Shown here: positions 18,017 through 26,298 of the stretch, piece after piece | Numbering within the stretch: the first letter of the stretch is position 1 | Layout: each line of letters starts with the position of its first letter | Assembly: GCA_947503365.1 (NCBI GenBank) | Contig: CANNDT010000005.1 | Span: 24,843 to 88,842, forward strand | Source: CANNDT01 sp945876205 | GTDB lineage: Bacteria; Acidobacteriota; Vicinamibacteria; Vicinamibacterales; UBA2999 | DNA: 64,000 nt | Direction: 5' to 3' | Translations under genes and position numbers: made by a program | The notes under the pieces: generated by a model | What the model saw: only the letters and a program-made list of their open reading frames with translations | The model's database searches: none | What the model was told of the DNA's origin: nothing

Positions 18017-20392
18017 ATGCCCGAGCCGACGCCGCCCACGCTTCCGACCGAGCTTCCCGTCCTCCCGCTTCGCCGCACGGTCGCGTTTCCGCTGACATTG
18101 CAGCCACTGGCGGTAAACCGGCCCGTTTCGATCGAGTCGGTGAACCGCGCGCTGGCCACCGACCGCCTCGTCCTCCTGGCACTGCAGGACAACGAGGAGG
18201 AGGATCCCAAACCCGACGACGTGCGCAAGGTCGGGACGGTGGGGATCATCCGCCAGATGGCCAAGGTCGGCGGCGGCATCAACATCATCATCGAAGGCGT
18301 CGCGCGGGTCCGCGCCGACGTCATCACGCGAACCGGCACGTCGATGCGCGCGCAGATCACGCCGATGCCGGAGCCGTTCGAGCGGACGATCGAGATCGAG
18401 GCGCACGTTCGCCGCATCCAGGACCTGATCGAGAAGGCGCTCTCGCTGGCCTCGGGGCTCTCCGAGGAGCTGCGCGCGGTGGTCATGAACATCGACGATC
18501 CGCTGCGGCTCGCCTACGTGCTGGCGACGCTGATCGACATGAAGCCGGCCGACAAGCAGGCGCTGCTCGAGGAGAACGACCTCCTCAAGAAGCTGCAGAC
18601 GATCTCCAGCGCCCTCACCCGCGAAATCTCTCTGCTCGAGCTGAAGGGCAAGATCGAATCGCAGGCGCAGCAGGAGATGACCGACGCGCAGCGTCAGTAC
18701 TACCTGCGGCAGCAGCTGAAGGCGATCCAGACCGAGCTGGGCGAAGGCGAAGGCAACGAGCTCGCCGAGGTGCGCAAGCGCATCGAGGAGGCGCAGCTAC
18801 CGGAGTCGGTGCTGGTCCTGGCCATGCGCGAGGTCGACCGCCTGGGCCGGATGAGCCCGGCGTCGCCCGAGTACCAGATGCTCCGGACCTACATCGACTG
18901 GCTGCTCGACGTGCCGTGGTCGGTGACGACGCCGGATCGCCTCGATCCCGTGGAAGCCCGCAAGGTGCTCGACGAGGACCACTACGACCTCGACAAGGTG
19001 AAGGAGCGCATCGTCGAGTACCTCGCCGTGCGGAAGCTCAAAGGCGACATGAAGGGTCCGATCCTCTGCTTCGTCGGACCGCCCGGCGTCGGCAAGACGT
19101 CGCTCGGACAGTCGATCGCGCGCGCCATGTCGCGCAAGTTCGTCCGCATTTCGCTCGGCGGCGTCCGCGACGAAGCGGAGATTCGCGGCCATCGGCGCAC
19201 CTACATCGGATCCATGCCCGGCCGCATCGTCCAGGCGCTGAAGCAGGCGGGGTCGAATAACCCCGTCTTCATGCTCGACGAGATCGACAAGATTTCCGCC
19301 GGGTATCAGGGCGACCCTTCCGCCGCGCTGCTCGAGGTGCTCGACCCCGCGCAGAACCATGCCTTCCGCGACCACTACCTCGAGATCCCGGTGGACCTGT
19401 CGAAGGTGCTCTTCATCGCGACGTCGAACCAGCTGGGCACGGTCCACCCGGCGCTGCTCGATCGCATGGAGGTCATCTCGCTCTCCGGCTACACCGAGGA
19501 AGAGAAGGTCCACATCGCGCGGAAGTATCTGCTGCCGCGCCAGATGAGCGAGCACGGGCTGCCGGACAGCTCCCTCGAGCTGACCGACGCGGCGCTCAGC
19601 CAGGTCATCTCCGAGTACACGCGGGAAGCCGGCGTGCGTAACCTCGAGCGGCAGCTCGGCACCATCACCCGCAAGGTGGCCGCGAAGCTCGCGACGCGCG
19701 CCGCCGATGCGCCGCCGGCGGGTTCTACCGTCGTCGACAAGGCCAACGTCGCCGACTATCTCGGCCCCGCGCGCTTCAAGAAGGAAGTCGCCTTCCGGAC
19801 GTCGCGTCCCGGGGTCGTCACCGGAGTGGCGTGGACCGAGGCGGGCGGCGACGTCCTGTTTATCGAAGCGACCTTGCTTCCGGGCGGAAACCAGCAGATC
19901 ATCCTCACGGGCCAGCTCGGCAACGTCATGCAGGAATCGGCGCGGGCCGCGCTCAGCCACCTGCGCTCGCGCGCCTCGGAGCTGGGCCTCGCGCCGGACT
20001 TCCTCGAGAAGCACGACCTGCATGTGCACGTGCCGGCGGGCGCGATCCCCAAGGATGGTCCGTCGGCCGGCGTGACGATGGCCACGGCGATTCTATCGGC
20101 GGCCCGCAACCAGGCAGTTCGTCAGGACGTGGCCATGACCGGAGAGATCACGCTCAGCGGCCTGGTATTGCCGGTGGGCGGAATCAAAGAGAAGGCCCTG
20201 GCCGCGCGGCGGTACGGGATCAAGACGTTTATCCTGCCGGCGCTCAACGAACCCGACCTCGCGGAGCTGCCCCCGGAAATTCAACGGGACATGACATTCG
20301 TTCCGGTCGAGACGCTCGAGCAGGTCATCAAGGTCGCCATGGCGGAAGTCGCTCCCAATCCCGAGAGCACGCACGCAGACACGGTTCAATAA
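18017..20392 (+). CDS. lon: ATP-dependent protease Lon
   Basis: A 791-aa cytoplasmic protease. The N-terminal LON substrate-binding domain (LPVLPLRRTVAFPLTLQPLAV) is followed by a coiled coil, an AAA+ module with Walker A GPPGVGKTS near residue 355 and Walker B VFMLDEIDK, and the serine-lysine peptidase domain. That domain has Ser683 in KDGPSAGVT and Lys724 in GGIKEKALAARR. Length and order match bacterial Lon. I chose the ATG at 18017 because upstream in-frame codons run antisense to the zinc-ribbon gene. A second protein with only a LON N-domain is encoded at 53839. Confidence 0.97.
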   Translation: MPEPTPPTLPTELPVLPLRRTVAFPLTLQPLAVNRPVSIESVNRALATDRLVLLALQDNEEEDPKPDDVRKVGTVGIIRQMAKVGGGINIIIEGVARVRADVITRTGTSMRAQITPMPEPFERTIEIEAHVRRIQDLIEKALSLASGLSEELRAVVMNIDDPLRLAYVLATLIDMKPADKQALLEENDLLKKLQTISSALTREISLLELKGKIESQAQQEMTDAQRQYYLRQQLKAIQTELGEGEGNELAEVRKRIEEAQLPESVLVLAMREVDRLGRMSPASPEYQMLRTYIDWLLDVPWSVTTPDRLDPVEARKVLDEDHYDLDKVKERIVEYLAVRKLKGDMKGPILCFVGPPGVGKTSLGQSIARAMSRKFVRISLGGVRDEAEIRGHRRTYIGSMPGRIVQALKQAGSNNPVFMLDEIDKISAGYQGDPSAALLEVLDPAQNHAFRDHYLEIPVDLSKVLFIATSNQLGTVHPALLDRMEVISLSGYTEEEKVHIARKYLLPRQMSEHGLPDSSLELTDAALSQVISEYTREAGVRNLERQLGTITRKVAAKLATRAADAPPAGSTVVDKANVADYLGPARFKKEVAFRTSRPGVVTGVAWTEAGGDVLFIEATLLPGGNQQIILTGQLGNVMQESARAALSHLRSRASELGLAPDFLEKHDLHVHVPAGAIPKDGPSAGVTMATAILSAARNQAVRQDVAMTGEITLSGLVLPVGGIKEKALAARRYGIKTFILPALNEPDLAELPPEIQRDMTFVPVETLEQVIKVAMAEVAPNPESTHADTVQ

Positions 20393-20394
20393 AT

Positions 20395-21570
20395 TTGGCA
20401 GCAGCGATCGTCTTTTACGTATCCGGCCACGGGTTTGGTCACGCCTCGCGAACCATCGAGGTGATCAACGCCATCCTCGTGCGGCGTCCAGAGACCCGCA
20501 TCGGCGTCCGCACGGCGGCGCCGCGGTGGCTCTTTGACCTCACCGTCAAGGGCAAGGTCACCTTCAGCACGCTCGAGGCCGACACCGGGGTCGTGCAGAT
20601 CGACGCGCTCACGCTCGACGAGGCCGACAGCATCCGCCGCGCGTCGGCGTTCCACAGCGACCTGGTGACGCGCGCCGCCAGCGAGACGCGCATCCTCCGC
20701 GAGCTCGGGGCCGGCCTCATCGTCGGCGACATTCCCCCGCTCGCCTTTGCCGTGGGCGCAGCCGCCGGCATCCCCTCGATCGCGATCGGCAACTTCACGT
20801 GGGACTGGGTCTACGCGGATTACCCGCGCGTCAGGCTGGCGCCTTCGCTCCTGCCCGCCATCCGCGGCGCCTACGCCAGGGCGTCGATGGCGCTTCGGCT
20901 GCCGATGTCGGGCGGCTTCGAGACGATCTCGAACGTCAAGGACATCCCGTTCATCGCCCGGCACGCCACCCGGACGCGCGAGGAAGTCTGCAAGATCCTG
21001 AAGCTGCCGACTGACAAGCCGATCATCCTCGCCTCGTTCGGGGGCTACGGGCTGCCGGGGCTCGACACCGACGCGCTGGCGAAGTTGAAGAAGTACACGG
21101 CGATTACCACCGCCAACCTGCCGCTCGGGCGCGGCCGCAAGGAAATGCCGACGGCAGAGCGCAAGGGCTCGTTCATCAGCCTCAACGAAGAAGCGATGTA
21201 CGACTCCGGCGTCCGCTACGAGGATCTTGTCGGCGCGGCAGAAGCGGTCGTCACCAAGCCTGGCTACGGCATCATCTCGGAGTGCATCGCGAATGACTCC
21301 GCGATCCTCTACACCTCACGCGGCCACTTTCCCGAATACGACGTCCTGGTCGAGGACCTGCCCAAGTACGCGCGGTCAGCGTTCATCAATCACGACGATC
21401 TGTTCGCGGGCAAGTGGGAAACCCACCTCGACAAGCTGCTCGCACAGCCGAAGCAGAAGAACTACAAGAAGCCGGAAACGAATGGCGCCGACGTGGCGGC
21501 GGAGATCCTGCTCAAAGCCCTCGATAAGCCGCCGAAGAAACCGCGCGGTCGTCCCAAAGCAAAGTTTTAG
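20395..21570 (+). CDS. Glycosyltransferase-like protein (arabinokinase N-domain type)
   Basis: A 391-aa protein with a nucleotide-sugar-transferase-like start, VFYVSGHGFGHASRTIEV, and a C-terminal Rossmann-like half with TKPGYGIISE, the GT-B/MurG-type donor-site pattern. Similar sequences form the N-terminal domain of plant L-arabinokinases. No kinase domain follows here. The only start before the conserved GHGFGHASR motif is a TTG two bases after the lon stop, so it is probably co-translated with lon. The tail is Lys/Pro-rich (PPKKPRGRPKAKF). Donor and acceptor are unknown. Confidence 0.75.
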   Translation: MAAAIVFYVSGHGFGHASRTIEVINAILVRRPETRIGVRTAAPRWLFDLTVKGKVTFSTLEADTGVVQIDALTLDEADSIRRASAFHSDLVTRAASETRILRELGAGLIVGDIPPLAFAVGAAAGIPSIAIGNFTWDWVYADYPRVRLAPSLLPAIRGAYARASMALRLPMSGGFETISNVKDIPFIARHATRTREEVCKILKLPTDKPIILASFGGYGLPGLDTDALAKLKKYTAITTANLPLGRGRKEMPTAERKGSFISLNEEAMYDSGVRYEDLVGAAEAVVTKPGYGIISECIANDSAILYTSRGHFPEYDVLVEDLPKYARSAFINHDDLFAGKWETHLDKLLAQPKQKNYKKPETNGADVAAEILLKALDKPPKKPRGRPKAKF

Positions 21571-21575
21571 AGGAA

Positions 21576-21596
21576 CGCGGACCGTAAAGGTCCGCG
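21576..21596. repeat. REP-like hairpin (GTAAA loop)
   Basis: A perfect 8-base stem CGCGGACC with loop GTAAA, six bases after the glycosyltransferase stop. It is the reverse-orientation partner of the hairpin at 21644. It may act as a transcription or mRNA-stability element. Confidence 0.65.
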
Positions 21597-21643
21597 CCGC
21601 ATCGGACAGCGTGTTGTCTGGGGTGGTAGCTGGGCTTGATGCG

Positions 21644-21666
21644 GGGCGGGTCTTTACGGCCCGCCC
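21644..21666. repeat. REP-like hairpin (TTTAC loop)
   Basis: A 9-base stem (one G-T pair) around the loop TTTAC, facing the hairpin at 21576 across 47 bases. The pair lies between the convergent ends of the glycosyltransferase and methyltransferase genes, as in BIME-like units. Confidence 0.65.
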
Positions 21667-21685
21667 ACTCTTCCAACCGATCGAG

Positions 21686-22372
21686 CTAGTCCTTAGAACA
21701 GGTAACCAGCGACCAGATTTTCGGGAAGTTTACTTTCTCGATGGAGATGGGCTTGAGGTCTGCTTGCGCGAGGAAGCCGGGCAGGTCGAGGTCTGACTTG
21801 AAGCCGATGTGCACGGTGAGCGGCGAGATGGCGCGCTCCATGCGCGAGAGGACCAGATTGGCGCTGCGGAAGTGATTGAGGACGATGATCTTTCCGCCCG
21901 GCCGGCAGACCCGGCGCATCTCGCGCACGACCTTGACGGGGTCGGGGACGACGCTCACCAGGTACGGCGCGTAGACGATGTCGAAGGCGTCGTCGGCGAA
22001 GGTGAGGTTCGCGGCGTCCATCTCGAGCAGGCGGACGTTGCGCAATCCCTCGCGCGCCACGCGCTCGCGCGCTTTCTCGAGCATCGACGTCGAGAGATCG
22101 ATTCCGGTGACGTGGCAGTTGGTGGGATAGAGCGACGTGTTGATGCCGGTGCCGACGCCAACTTCCAGCACGCGGTCGCCGGGACGAATGCCCATCCGTT
22201 CGAGCGCGACCAGGCGGCCGGGATGGAGCGTCGGTCCGAAGATCACGTCGTAGACGCTCGCCAGATTTTCGTAGACGCGCTCGACGAAATCGTTTTCGAC
22301 GGCGGTGACCGACAGGGCGCGCGTCCCAACGTCGGATCGGAAGTTGTCTTCTTCGCGGTCGAACAGCGCCAT
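21686..22372 (-). CDS. SAM-dependent methyltransferase, PmtA-like (phospholipid N-methyltransferase)
   Basis: A 228-aa class I methyltransferase with SAM motif I VLEVGVGTGINTSLYP, acidic motif II VTGIDLSTSML and motif LLEMDAANLTF. The motif I variant is close to Rhodobacter-type PmtA, which methylates phosphatidylethanolamine to phosphatidylcholine. The start MALFDREED was chosen over an upstream in-frame ATG because the intervening residues are Gly/Arg/Pro-rich and look non-coding. The gene is convergent with the glycosyltransferase and separated from it by two hairpins. Confidence 0.75.
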   Translation of the reverse strand: MALFDREEDNFRSDVGTRALSVTAVENDFVERVYENLASVYDVIFGPTLHPGRLVALERMGIRPGDRVLEVGVGTGINTSLYPTNCHVTGIDLSTSMLEKARERVAREGLRNVRLLEMDAANLTFADDAFDIVYAPYLVSVVPDPVKVVREMRRVCRPGGKIIVLNHFRSANLVLSRMERAISPLTVHIGFKSDLDLPGFLAQADLKPISIEKVNFPKIWSLVTCSKD

Positions 22373-22480
22373 CGAGCGGCCTCCCCGGCCTGGCCCGCCT
22401 CGCGGGCCGCGTCTCATCCTTGAATTGCTGAAAGCGTGCGTATCCGCACGAGCCGCGGACTGTCGGGACTATATCTCCGA

Positions 22481-22572
22481 ACTCCCAATTCCCAAAGCCC
22501 AACCCCAATTCCCAATGCAGACTCCACGGTCGGGGCTTGGGAGTTGGCCGTTGGCCGCCTGGGAATTGGGCT
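22481..22572. repeat. Opposed degenerate heptamer arrays
   Basis: Between the PmtA-like gene and the methionine-synthesis gene lie units ACTCCCA, ATTCCCA, AAGCCCA, ACCCCA and ATTCCCA (22481-22514). About 20 bases later come the inverted kind (TTGGGAG, TTGGCCG, TTGGCCG, then TGGGAATTGGGCT; 22537-22572). The array occupies most of a 206-base gene-free spacer and could fold into a long imperfect hairpin. I see nothing else in this spacer. Confidence 0.65.
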
Positions 22573-22578
22573 TCCCCC

Positions 22579-24435
22579 CTACCTAAGCCCGGCCAGCACG
22601 TCCAGGGCTGCTTCTATCCGTCCTGAGGGAGCCGCGACCCGGACGCCCTGCACGATGCCCTTCAGGGCGCATCCAAGCTCTCGCGCAATCGCCACGCCCT
22701 CCTCGGCCGCCCCGCCCGCCTGCTCCGCGCGGCGCATCCGGTCGATGACGGCGTCGGGGACGCTGACGCCGGGCACCTCGTTGGCCATGAACTCGGCGTT
22801 CAAGACGCTCTCGAACGGCCACAGGCCGACGATAAGAGGCAGGCGAGACGATTCGATGCGCTTGTAGAGGCGCTCGAACGTGCCGAGATCGAAGATCGGC
22901 TTGGTGACGGCAAACTCAGCGCCAGCCTCGACCTTGTACTCGAAGCGCCGAATCTCCCCTTCGAGGTCCTCGGCGCCGGGGTTCACCTGCACGCCAATGT
23001 GAAAGGCGGTCGGGCTGCCGATCGCCTGGCCGCCGATGTCGAGCCCGTGATTGAGACGGGTCACGACGTTGGTCAGGCCAATCGAGTCGACGTCGAACAC
23101 CACCGTCGCGTCGGGATAGTCGCCGACCGGCCGCACGTCGCCGGTCACGATCTCGAGGTTCCGCACGCCCATCGCGTGCGCGCCGAGCAGATCCGACTGC
23201 ATGCCGAGAAGATTGCGGTCGCGGCAGGAATACTGGAGGACGGTTTCGACCCAGGCCTGCTGCTGCACGAGCACGGCGAGCGACAGCGCGCTCATCCTCG
23301 CGCCACGCGGCCCCTCGGGAATGTGGACGACGTCGACGCCGCGGATCTTCAGCAGCCGGGCCTGCTCCACGATCGCGTCGCTCATGTAGCCCTTCGGCGG
23401 CATCAGCTCGACGATCGTCGCGAAGCGTCCTTCGGTCAGCGCCCGCGCAAGCTGCGATCGCTCGTTCTTCGGGACGGCAGGCACCGATGGCATCGCGAAC
23501 CTGACCGGCGTTTCGACGAGAGGCGCATCGGCGCCCTGCGCGCGCGCCGACCGTCGCGCCGTCTCAGGCGCCAGCGCCTTGACCGCAATCTTGATCTGCC
23601 GGATGTGTTCGGGCGTCGTGCCGCAGCAGCCGCCCACCAGCCGCACGCCGTGCGCGATGAAGCGGCGCGCATACGACGCGATGTATTCGGGCGACGACAG
23701 GTAGATGTTGCGTCCCTCGACGTCCCGCGGCAGTCCGGCGTTCGGCTGCGCGGCGAGCCGCGCGCGGGTCAGCGTGGACATCCGCTCGATCGTCTCGAGC
23801 ATCGGCGCCGGGCCGATGCTGCAGTTCACGCCGACCACGTCGGCGCGACCGTCGAGCGCAGGAGCAAACTGTTCGGGCGGCGTGCCGTCGAGGCTGTTGC
23901 CGTCCTGCTCGATGGTCATCTGCGCCACGATCGGCAGATCGCAGAGGCCGCGCACCGCGGCGATGGCGGCGCCGAGCTCGTTGAGATCGCGGAACGTCTC
24001 GAGGATGAAGAGATCGACGCCACCCTCGAGCAGCGCCTGCGCCTGCTCGCGAAAGTAGGCCTCGGCTTCGTCGGTGCCGGTTCGGCCCCAGGGCTCGATC
24101 CTGATCCCGAGCGGTCCGATCGCACCGCCGACGTACGCCTGCCCGGCCGCGGCGCTCTTCGCAATCCGCGCGCCTTCGCGGTTGATCTCACGCACCTTGT
24201 CGGCCAGGCCGAATCCGCGCAACTTGATCGGGTTGGCGCCAAACGTGTTGGTCTCGATTAGATCGGCGCCGGCGCGCACATACTCGTGGTGCACGTCCCG
24301 TACGCGGTCGGGGTCCATCAGGTTCAGCGCGTCAAAGCACCGGTTGATGAAGAAACCCTTCGCATACAGCATCGTCCCCATGGCGCCGTCGGAGACGAGC
24401 ACTCGCTCGTCGATAGCTTCGAGAAAAGGCTTCAT
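22579..24435 (-). CDS. yitJ: Bifunctional homocysteine S-methyltransferase / methylenetetrahydrofolate reductase
   Basis: A 618-aa fusion. Residues 1-290 are a homocysteine S-methyltransferase domain (MetH N-domain type) with zinc ligands in VGVNCSIGP and GGCCGTTPEH. Residues 330-618 are a methylenetetrahydrofolate reductase domain, with EFAVTKPIFD as a recognisable segment. The YitJ-type enzyme links one-carbon folate metabolism to methionine synthesis in a single chain. The start ATG directly precedes KPFLEAIDERVLVSDGAMGT, the standard N-terminus. It lies 74 bases downstream of nuoI on the same strand, with a heptamer array between. Confidence 0.92.
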   Translation of the reverse strand: MKPFLEAIDERVLVSDGAMGTMLYAKGFFINRCFDALNLMDPDRVRDVHHEYVRAGADLIETNTFGANPIKLRGFGLADKVREINREGARIAKSAAAGQAYVGGAIGPLGIRIEPWGRTGTDEAEAYFREQAQALLEGGVDLFILETFRDLNELGAAIAAVRGLCDLPIVAQMTIEQDGNSLDGTPPEQFAPALDGRADVVGVNCSIGPAPMLETIERMSTLTRARLAAQPNAGLPRDVEGRNIYLSSPEYIASYARRFIAHGVRLVGGCCGTTPEHIRQIKIAVKALAPETARRSARAQGADAPLVETPVRFAMPSVPAVPKNERSQLARALTEGRFATIVELMPPKGYMSDAIVEQARLLKIRGVDVVHIPEGPRGARMSALSLAVLVQQQAWVETVLQYSCRDRNLLGMQSDLLGAHAMGVRNLEIVTGDVRPVGDYPDATVVFDVDSIGLTNVVTRLNHGLDIGGQAIGSPTAFHIGVQVNPGAEDLEGEIRRFEYKVEAGAEFAVTKPIFDLGTFERLYKRIESSRLPLIVGLWPFESVLNAEFMANEVPGVSVPDAVIDRMRRAEQAGGAAEEGVAIARELGCALKGIVQGVRVAAPSGRIEAALDVLAGLR

Positions 24436-24470
24436 TGATCTATTTTCGGTCGGCGACTGCGCCGATCATG

Positions 24471-24519
24471 GGCTGTCGGCTTCAGGCTCTGGGCTCTGGG
24501 CTTTCGGCTCTAGGCTTTT
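24471..24519. repeat. Seven-unit heptamer array GGCTNNN overlapping the nuoI stop
   Basis: Seven in-phase heptamers: GGCTGTC, GGCTTCA, GGCTCTG twice, GGCTTTC, GGCTCTA and GGCTTTT. The first four bases are constant and the last three vary. The TAG stop of nuoI (24510-24512, minus strand) lies inside the sixth unit and the last two residues of NuoI come from the seventh unit and its edge. Confidence 0.75.
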
Positions 24520-24938
24520 GGTACCTCGGCGCCGACCAGCAGGTCGGCCTTGTCCCAGATGAAGTCGTCCTTGCTGTAGACGGCGAGCTCGTAGTCCTTG
24601 CCCATGAAGATCGCCGACACGGGGCAGGCTTCCTCGCAGAAGCCGCAGAAGATGCAGCGCGTCTTGTGAATCTGGTAAATCTTCGCGTAGCGGGGACCGG
24701 CCTGCACGGTGCCGTCGTTCTCTTCCGCTTCGAGGTAAATCGCGTCGGCGGGACACGCCACCGCACACAAACCGCAGGCAACGCACTTCTCGAGTCCGTT
24801 CTCGTCGCGCATCAGCACCTGCTTGCCCCGGTACTTCGGGAACATCGGCACCTTTTCGTGCGGATAATTCACCGTCACCTTGGGCTTGAACATGTGGCGC
24901 AGGGTTGTGGCGAAACCAACGACGAGGGCTCGAATCAT
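24510..24938 (-). CDS. nuoI: NADH-quinone oxidoreductase subunit I (NuoI-like ferredoxin)
   Basis: A 142-aa protein with two [4Fe-4S] motifs, CVACGLCAVACP and CIFCGFCEEACP, and the NuoI-specific segments FKPKVTVNYP and EENDGTVQ. In complex I this subunit passes electrons between iron-sulfur clusters N6a and N6b. It is shorter than E. coli NuoI but within the range of compact homologues. No other nuo gene is in the window, so it is either a detached complex I subunit or a paralogue. It is divergent from the histidine kinase. A TATCAT box ends a few bases before the ATG on the minus strand. Confidence 0.88.
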   Translation of the reverse strand: MIRALVVGFATTLRHMFKPKVTVNYPHEKVPMFPKYRGKQVLMRDENGLEKCVACGLCAVACPADAIYLEAEENDGTVQAGPRYAKIYQIHKTRCIFCGFCEEACPVSAIFMGKDYELAVYSKDDFIWDKADLLVGAEVPKA

Positions 24939-24961
24939 TAGAAAATGATAATCCGAAACCG

Positions 24962-24967
24962 TACAAT
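24962..24967 (+). promoter_or_regulatory. -10 box before the histidine kinase
   Basis: TACAAT ends eight bases before the TTG start at 24976, with a weak TTAGAA -35-like hexamer 18 bases upstream of it. It fits a very short or absent leader. Confidence 0.4.
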
Positions 24968-24975
24968 GAATCAGT

Positions 24976-26298
24976 TTGTTCCAGGAACCTAAGTTCCTCT
25001 CCGCAGAGCAGTTTCTCCTTACCACCCTCATCGTCAAGCTGGCCGTCGTCGCGGTGCTGGCGACGATGTTGGCCAGGTATAGGCGGTTTCGCCACATCCT
25101 GATCTTCGAGCGGCGTGGCTGGACGGATCGGCTGGTCTTTGCCTTCGCGCTCGGCGTGCCGCTGATGGCGGGGGTGACGTCGCGGCTGCTGCTCAACTAC
25201 AACGCCGCCGACCTGACGCTCGAGGGCGCCTTCCTGGCCGGGCTCATCGCAGGCCCCTACGCGGGCGCGATCGTCGGCCTCCTGGTGGCCACGCCGGCCG
25301 TCGCCGCCGGCGAGTTCATCGCGCTGCCGTTCGCCATCGGCTGCGGATTCGCCGGCGGCGGCCTGCGCGAGGCGTGCCCCAAGGAAGCGATCTGGCAGTT
25401 CACGCCCTTTGTCTTCATCGATTTGAGACGGCACCTGTGGCTCATGGTGCGGCGGCTCGAGACCAACTGGCAGCTCGTGCTGCTGCTCGCGCCGGTCGGG
25501 CTGGAGATCCTGCGCCAGGCGCTCGGGATCCGCTTTGGCGCGACGCGGCTGTTCTATCTCGGCTCGACCTCGCCCTGGATGACGGTGCTCGTCATCCTCG
25601 CGACGGTGCTCGGCGTCGCCACGCCAATCAAGATCTGGAACAGCGCGCGCATCGAGCACCGGGTGCAGGAGCAGGAAAAGCTCCTGCTCGCGGCGAAGGT
25701 CGAGGCGCTCAAGAGCCAGATCAATCCGCACTTCCTCTTCAACACGCTGGCGTCGATCTCCTCGCTGATCCGCACGCAGCCCGAGACGGCGCGCACGGTG
25801 ATCATCCGGCTGTCGGGACTGCTCCGCCGCTTGATGCGCAGCCAGCAGCATTTCGTCACGCTGCGGGAAGAGCTCGAATCGATCGACGAATATCTCGACA
25901 TCGAGGTGGTGCGGTTCGGAGCCAACCTGCAGGTGCGCAAGGAGCTCGAACCGGATACGCTCGACGTGACCGTCCCCAGCATGATCCTGCAGCCGCTCGT
26001 CGAAAACTCGATCAAGCACGGGCTGTCGCGCAAGGTCGGCGCCGGATCGATTCTGATCCGGAGCCGCCGCGAGAATGGGCGCGTGGTGATTGAGGTCGAA
26101 GACGACGGGATGGGATTCCTGATGGATGCGCTCGAGGCGCCGATGTCGAGCGGGATCGGACTGACGAACGTCCGCGAGCGCCTGCACGTCATCTACGGCG
26201 CGTCGTACCAGTTGAAGCTGACGAGCGAGCCCGGCAAAGGCACCAGCGCGCGGATCGAAATCCCCGAGTTCGTCGTCGCGGAGCCGATCACCGCATGA
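24976..26298 (+). CDS. LytS-family sensor histidine kinase
   Basis: A 440-aa membrane kinase. The N-terminal half has 5-6 helices of the LYT 5TM type (AGLIAGPYAGAIVGLL). The HisKA_7 box QINPHFLFNTLAS carries the phospho-acceptor His at about residue 250, and the HATPase N box is LVENSIKHGL near residue 340. It is the partner of the LytTR regulator whose ATG overlaps its stop. The earliest in-frame start after the last stop is the TTG at 24976; no ATG precedes the first helix. LytS/LytTR pairs often sense cell-wall or metabolite signals, but the ligand is unknown here. Confidence 0.88.
   Translation: MFQEPKFLSAEQFLLTTLIVKLAVVAVLATMLARYRRFRHILIFERRGWTDRLVFAFALGVPLMAGVTSRLLLNYNAADLTLEGAFLAGLIAGPYAGAIVGLLVATPAVAAGEFIALPFAIGCGFAGGGLREACPKEAIWQFTPFVFIDLRRHLWLMVRRLETNWQLVLLLAPVGLEILRQALGIRFGATRLFYLGSTSPWMTVLVILATVLGVATPIKIWNSARIEHRVQEQEKLLLAAKVEALKSQINPHFLFNTLASISSLIRTQPETARTVIIRLSGLLRRLMRSQQHFVTLREELESIDEYLDIEVVRFGANLQVRKELEPDTLDVTVPSMILQPLVENSIKHGLSRKVGAGSILIRSRRENGRVVIEVEDDGMGFLMDALEAPMSSGIGLTNVRERLHVIYGASYQLKLTSEPGKGTSARIEIPEFVVAEPITA

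Noticed and set aside
24966..24992. Short ORF ATG AAT CAG ... TAA before the histidine kinase
   Set aside because: Eight codons in a different frame from the kinase and overlapping its start. It could be a leader ORF, but nothing else supports it.
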